Shown here: piece after piece, positions 60,372 through 64,000 of the stretch
Numbering within the stretch: position 1 is the first letter of the stretch
Layout: each line of letters starts with the position of its first letter
DNA from: DATGMB01 sp035293845
GTDB taxonomy: Bacteria > Acidobacteriota > Terriglobia > Bryobacterales > Bryobacteraceae
Assembly: GCA_035293845.1 (NCBI GenBank)
Contig: DATGMB010000223.1
Location: 20,806 to 84,805 of the forward strand
Direction: 5' to 3'
DNA length: 64,000 nucleotides
The notes under the pieces: model-generated
Told to the model about the DNA's origin: nothing
Databases searched by the model: none
Seen by the model: only the letters and a program-made list of their open reading frames with translations
Made by a program: the position numbers and the translations under genes

Positions 60372-61145
60372 TTAGCGCGATCGATGGGCGAAATAGGATG
60401 CGTCCATCTGGGCCAATTTGCGTGCACAAGAGGGATTCACGCTCTTACCGGGAGGCTCGCTAAGGAGAGCGTTAGCCGAGTACGACATTTCCCGGTAGTT
60501 CGCCGGGACGGCGTAGAGGTCGGGTGATGGCTCACCTGGGACCAAGCTAACCAGTTCCTTCTCGGTCGACTGTCCGTCCGGAAACGAAAAGACCGACTTC
60601 ACCTCTGCACATCCGTAATCCGGAGCAAACCACCAAGTAGCACCCTGTGAAGGGGCCCGGACCTTGACCGCCCGGTAGCCGCTTACCATCTCCTCCCCAT
60701 CGAGTATCTCGGCATAGCTGGCCATTGGCTGACCGGCTAGGGAACGCAGGCAGTTCGAGGACGGGTCGCGTTGCCAATTAACGGCAGTTCCGGGCGTGCC
60801 AAAGGTCGTTGTCGTCGCGTTTCCTGTGTCGTTGACCGTAACCTTTTTGCCGTCGGCAAAATTCAGGATCCTCTGCAGCTGGCCGTGCGGAATGTCCTGA
60901 ATTCTCAGAGCGAACGAACCGTCTGACCTGACCGCCTGCGTAACGTATGCTACAACAGGGCTCGATTCGCCGCTCGCCTTATGTGTCGTTAGCTGAAGAA
61001 CCACCGAATACGGGACTGAGCGTATCTGCCCGGCTTCTTGTCCCTTCAAGCGTGGGCTCAGCAACCTTAGGGCGTTAACAGTAAGCGCCAAAACCGCCAG
61101 AGCGTAGGCACCCCTCACGAATTTGTTCCGTACCAAGTCGCGCAT
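60372..61145 (-). CDS. secreted or membrane-anchored protein of unknown function
   Basis: A 257-residue protein with an N-terminal membrane segment (about 10-28, VRGAYALAVLALTVNALRLL). The pattern SVPYSVVLQ ... ILDGEEMVSGYRAV ... WWFAPDYGC ... LVPGEPSPDLYAVPANYREM recalls secreted acidobacterial proteins of unknown function (DUF4412-like lipoprotein carriers). ATG 61145 has a strong ribosome site (AGGAGGT, 5-nt spacing). It starts 30 nt after the cysteine-rich peptide gene, so both form an operon. Confidence 0.75.
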   Translation of the reverse strand: MRDLVRNKFVRGAYALAVLALTVNALRLLSPRLKGQEAGQIRSVPYSVVLQLTTHKASGESSPVVAYVTQAVRSDGSFALRIQDIPHGQLQRILNFADGKKVTVNDTGNATTTTFGTPGTAVNWQRDPSSNCLRSLAGQPMASYAEILDGEEMVSGYRAVKVRAPSQGATWWFAPDYGCAEVKSVFSFPDGQSTEKELVSLVPGEPSPDLYAVPANYREMSYSANALLSEPPGKSVNPSCARKLAQMDASYFAHRSR

Positions 61146-61174
61146 ATTGCACCTCCTATCTACGCGCGTCCCCT

Positions 61175-61441
61175 CTAGCAATCGAGGCAAAGGAATACGC
61201 CAGTGCACACGTCGTTGTAATTATCGCTATAACCGCAACCCTGGGACGTGTGTCCAGGACACAAGGACACCCGGCATCCCTGGGGGTCGCCCCCGCAGTC
61301 CCGATAAGCTATTTGCGGTGGACCGCAGCAACCACACAGTTTATCGCATTGCGCAACCAACTTTAGGTTAAGACCGCACAGGGTTGCAAGAACAGCAAAG
61401 GCGCTTGAGATGCGCCAAAACTTTCCCACGACTGCAAACAT
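61175..61441 (-). CDS. secreted cysteine-rich small peptide
   Basis: An 88-residue protein with a signal peptide (residues 1-30, cut near LVA-QC). The mature 58 residues contain 11 cysteines (positions 32, 36, 38, 39, 49, 56, 61, 69, 79, 85, 88) with CGCC and a closing CLDC. I know no bacterial family with this spacing; a disulfide-rich extracellular peptide or metal-binding peptide is suggested. GGAGGT lies just ahead of ATG 61441. It is likely cotranscribed with the secreted protein gene at 60372. Confidence 0.75.
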   Translation of the reverse strand: MFAVVGKFWRISSAFAVLATLCGLNLKLVAQCDKLCGCCGPPQIAYRDCGGDPQGCRVSLCPGHTSQGCGYSDNYNDVCTGVFLCLDC

Positions 61442-61702
61442 CTTTGTACCTCCGGGTTGATTATATGGATTATCTTATCGGCGGTCCAGACCATTGTAAT
61501 TCGGCCCGTTCTCGGGCTGTAAAAAAAAAAACAACAAATATGAACCCGAGAGCACTTTTACACTTGCGGCTGAGAACATCGGACTACAGTTGCCTGCCAT
61601 CTTATTCCGGCCCCCCGCACGACCATTATTCCAGCGATCCGATTATGAGCACCACTGATTGGTGCAGGACTGAATAGCACCCCCGCGGTTCTGGCTTGTT
61701 CA
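61442..61702. other. 261-bp A/T-rich intergenic region
   Basis: This gap between the GH57-like gene and the cysteine-rich peptide gene holds the promoter listed separately, a short hairpin (61504-61517) and an 11-A run. I see no gene in it. Confidence 0.6.
61460..61488 (-). promoter_or_regulatory. promoter of the cysteine-rich peptide operon
   Basis: On the minus strand TATAAT (61460-61465) is preceded at 17 bp by TGGACC (61483-61488), a fair -35 match. The start point would lie just before the GGAGGT ribosome site of ATG 61441. Confidence 0.55.
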
Positions 61703-63630
61703 TCATACATCCCGGGCGGCCGGCACTATCGCTGCCCTGCGGCCAAATCCCTGATCGCCAAGGAGGCTAACCCGCTCGCGCAGCGCCGCACCTACGCCGC
61801 AGTTACCGAGACTGCAGGACCGGCAGGTCGCATTGTTGAGCACATTGGCGAAGGCAAGAGCGCGCTCTGGGGTACCTGCGATTAGATGAAACCGCCATGC
61901 GTAGTATCTGTGAATCTGGCTGCCGCGAATCGTGTACTCAACCACGCGGCGGCCCCGGCTGACCCGGGCGGCGAGGTGGATTGAGGTTAACTCCTTGATC
62001 AGAAAGAGGTGCTGATCGATCCGGAGCAGCCCGTTACTCAATGGGAGCAGAATTTCATCGGCCTTGAAATCACGGAGCCGATGCCGAACCGCCGAACATT
62101 CGATCCCGCTTGGGCAATATTCAAGCTCCTCCAGTCGGAAGGGCCAACGAACGCCTGCGTTAGATTCTGTCGTCACAAAGCAGATGTCACAGGCTTGATG
62201 GTCAGGCCCGGCTGCGGCCACGCCGATGCTACCGTTAGCGCCGATGAGCTCAGCAGCAGCCCACGGCGTCACTGTGGAGCTACCCGCCCCTTCCGGAGCA
62301 GCCTCAGAAGCCGCCTCCGTCTTGCGATCTGCCCCGGCGTCGTCTCTCACTCCCGCAAATCTATGGAGGATTTCTGTGGTCATTGATAATACGCGCTCCG
62401 ACTCCGACAGAGCCGCCGCCACTGCTTCTGAACCGGGGGACCAGCCAAGCGCGTCGCTAACTTCTGCATGAAGCAACGTCGACCAAGCCTTTGAGAGGAT
62501 AGCGGAACGATCGAGCAGCCGATCGAGCCGCCGGCGAATGAACGGGCCGATAAGGGGGAGGCTTGATGCGCGTGTATTTCCTGCCGGGTGGTCGCTGAGG
62601 GTCGCGGCGGCAAGCAGAATCTGCTCGCACTTCAGAAGCCGCTGTCTCGCCTGGGAGACGCTTGTCAGCACCCCGTTCGGGCTGGCCTCGGGCCCCGCGC
62701 AGTTACCCATCCAGGTGTAAACCCCTTCCGAGGCCTTTGAGTTCCACGAGCCCTCGATGAGAAGCGGCAGTTGCCGGCTATGTGCAGGGTCGAGCCGCGC
62801 CGCAAACTCCGAAATAGGAGAAAGCCGAAAACCGCGATGTTCATGATTGCAGATACGGCTTCGCACCAGCGCTCCCAGGCGGGGTCGTTGTAGGATCTCT
62901 CAAGATCTTGCGGTTTGTAAATTGTGCCAAAATGGTTACCGTCGCCACAGTGGTACCAGTGCCACTCGACGCTTCCAAATCGGCCATTTCTAGCGGGAAA
63001 GTTACGGCCATTGTTCAGCTCTGAAGAGTGTTCAATGTACAGGCGGTGCCTCTCCGTCAGGCCGAGCGCTGGGGCGAGTTGTGGTTCAGCGTGCGCCAGC
63101 AACGAGCTCTCATAGAGGAGGTGGCCGGAGGCGACGATTACCTGCTTGCCTCCGACGGCAAAGCATGGATTTGAATAGTCTATAGAAAAGAAATGATTTA
63201 GGTAGTCATCTTTGCATATGAAAATATCGAAATAGTCTGAGAGTGTGCTCACAACCTCACCGAAGAACGCCTCTTGCGAGAAGAAGATACGGGTTGGTTT
63301 AAACCCGAGTTTCATAAGGCAATCTCTGTTTCTCAGAATCGACTCGATGAGGTCGCGCCGGGGGAATGCAATCCACAGCGCCGGCGTGTAGAGGGACGAG
63401 ATTAGCTCGACCTGCCCCGCCGAGACCAACTCCCGAAGCGACGCAACCAGCGCTGGGTAGTAGTCTTGGAGAAATTCGAGACCGCTTCCACTGATCTCGA
63501 GATTTACCCGCCAGCCTGGATGCCTCTTCAGAGCTCGCAGGAACGGGGCTAGTGCTTCAGTGCAGTGGCGATGGCGGCTCCGGAGTTGCCCGCCCCAGTG
63601 AGGGTTGAAGTGGAATAACCCAAGGGCCAT
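61703..63630 (-). pseudogene. GH57-like glycoside hydrolase gene, broken by a one-base frameshift
   Basis: The first part (63630 to about 62830) reads as a GH57 catalytic region: ALGLFHFNPHWGGQL, EISGSGLEFLQDYYPAL, RIFFSQEAFFGEV and ICKDDYLNHFF, ending at SAIMNIAVF. The second part continues in another frame as RLSPISEFAARLDP, LPLLIEGSWNSKASEGVYTWMGN and a helical C-terminal domain down to 61703. One extra T in the TTTT run (minus strand, 62828-62831) joins them smoothly into one protein of about 640 residues. ATG 63630 is the conserved start; ATG 63723 with GGAG before it is an alternative. Substrate unknown (GH57 enzymes act on alpha-glucans). Confidence 0.75.
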
Positions 63631-63806
63631 CTTACACGCGGATGCTTCAGCCCGGCTAGCGTTATGCGTTTCATTGCAAGTCGCGAAAGGTTCGGGCGAA
63701 TGGCCCAGGGCCACGTCGGCCATGCGTTTAACTCCGAGTAATAGGATATCTCCTCGGGTATCGACAAACAAGCAGCACTGGGAGGGACCAGCGGGAAACA
63801 CGGCGC

Positions 63807-63975
63807 GTGGAACAAGCAGCTCGGCGAATTCATTCTTCCCTGCCGCGAAATCAGCGGGTCGCAATCGCCGGAAACGCTGCTGCTCGGCTTCTGCCAGAGC
63901 GCTTACGAAGCCGCGGCGACGCTCGCCGGATGGAATCGCGATTGCCTCGAGTGCGGCCGCACGCGAACGGCGTAG
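63807..63975 (+). pseudogene. duplicated 3'-end fragment of the DUF5996 gene (right repeat copy)
   Basis: The fragment reads WNKQLGEFILPCREISGSQ onward to a TAG stop at 63973-63975. It equals the last 56 codons of the intact gene except for one Tyr-to-Cys change and one silent change. No start or upstream part is present, so it is a gene fragment. The DNA after it (63976-64000) is probably the original downstream flank of the gene. Confidence 0.9.
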
Positions 63976-64000
63976 CGCGCTACCAGATCCCCGGCACGAG

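Larger units (their letters stand above)
60296..63806. mobile_element. 3.5-kb segment between two copies of the DUF5996 3' end; probable inserted element without integrase
   Basis: The segment is bounded by direct repeats of 168 bp, which is the pattern left when an element inserts at the 3' end of a gene and brings its own copy of that end. Inside, all three genes (GH57-like, cysteine-rich peptide, secreted protein) lie on the minus strand. The base composition is visibly richer in A+T than the flanks (an 11-A run at 61521-61531). No integrase, transposase or terminal inverted repeat was found. A segmental duplication followed by insertion is an alternative. Confidence 0.6.

Noticed and set aside
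61504..61531. Hairpin followed by an 11-A run as an intrinsic terminator
   Set aside because: The A run follows the stem on the plus strand, so a T run would precede the hairpin on the minus strand where the genes lie; neither strand gives stem then T's.
61384..61677. A 97-codon plus-strand open frame in the inserted segment
   Set aside because: It has no ribosome site, reads through the A run and overlaps the cysteine-rich gene and its promoter.
1..64000. tRNA, rRNA, CRISPR or riboswitch
   Set aside because: I looked through all intergenic stretches and saw no cloverleaf, repeat-spacer array or known aptamer; covariance searches could still find short RNAs.

Overview
The window is high-GC DNA with dense coding on both strands, and no rRNA, tRNA or CRISPR array was seen. 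Gene content and style point to a soil Acidobacteriota of the Solibacter/Bryobacter type. The signs are many Tat-signal sugar enzymes, a large set of secreted peptidases (M1, M14, M28, M61, tricorn-like S41), DUF4159 and DUF423 proteins, an ECF41 sigma factor and an orphan hydroxysqualene dehydroxylase. This placement is inferred from gene content, not from a marker tree.

Layout. 1-4.6 kb: a giant CheB-CheR-PAS-histidine kinase (its last residues lie off the left edge) and a small orphan protein. 4.7-10.4 kb: HpnE, then a minus-strand set of M1 aminopeptidase, ligase-associated exonuclease-like protein and ATP-dependent DNA ligase. 10.4-19.5 kb: a degenerate receiver, a two-part glycosyltransferase, a sugar cluster (ROK kinase, TIM-barrel isomerase, NHL protein, GH29 fucosidase), two PIN-type toxin-antitoxin pairs and a frameshifted metallo-hydrolase. 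19.5-26.6 kb: topA, dprA, a Tat TIM-barrel protein and an egtB-egtD pair for ergothioneine-type thiol-histidine synthesis. 26.7-43.8 kb: two hybrid PAS kinases, RNase II-type exoribonuclease, methyltransferases, a CusA/CzcA-type RND pump, an atypical LuxR-type regulator, a decapitated PIN toxin, an M61 peptidase and a second ROK kinase. 43.9-58.4 kb: tricorn-like protease, methyltransferase, an ECF41 operon, M28 and M14 peptidases, GH27 galactosidase, Gfo/Idh oxidoreductase and a RelE/ParE-type toxin-antitoxin pair. 58.4-60.3 kb: an ICMT-like membrane methyltransferase, a UBP zinc finger and a DUF5996 protein in tight succession.

The most unusual part is the right end. The last 168 bp of the DUF5996 gene (60128-60295) recur at 63807-63974 with two mismatches. 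Between the copies lies a 3.5-kb segment, visibly richer in A+T, that has the look of an insertion which left the DUF5996 gene intact. It carries, all on the minus strand, a GH57-like gene broken by a one-base frameshift, a secreted 88-residue peptide with 11 cysteines in its mature part, and a secreted protein of unknown function. No integrase is visible inside it.

Two genome-wide habits also show. At least sixteen start codons lie only 6-11 nt after a TAnnnT or TG-N-TAnnnT -10 box, which predicts leaderless or nearly leaderless mRNAs. Four secreted hydrolases carry Gly/Arg-rich (RGG-like) inserts or tails.
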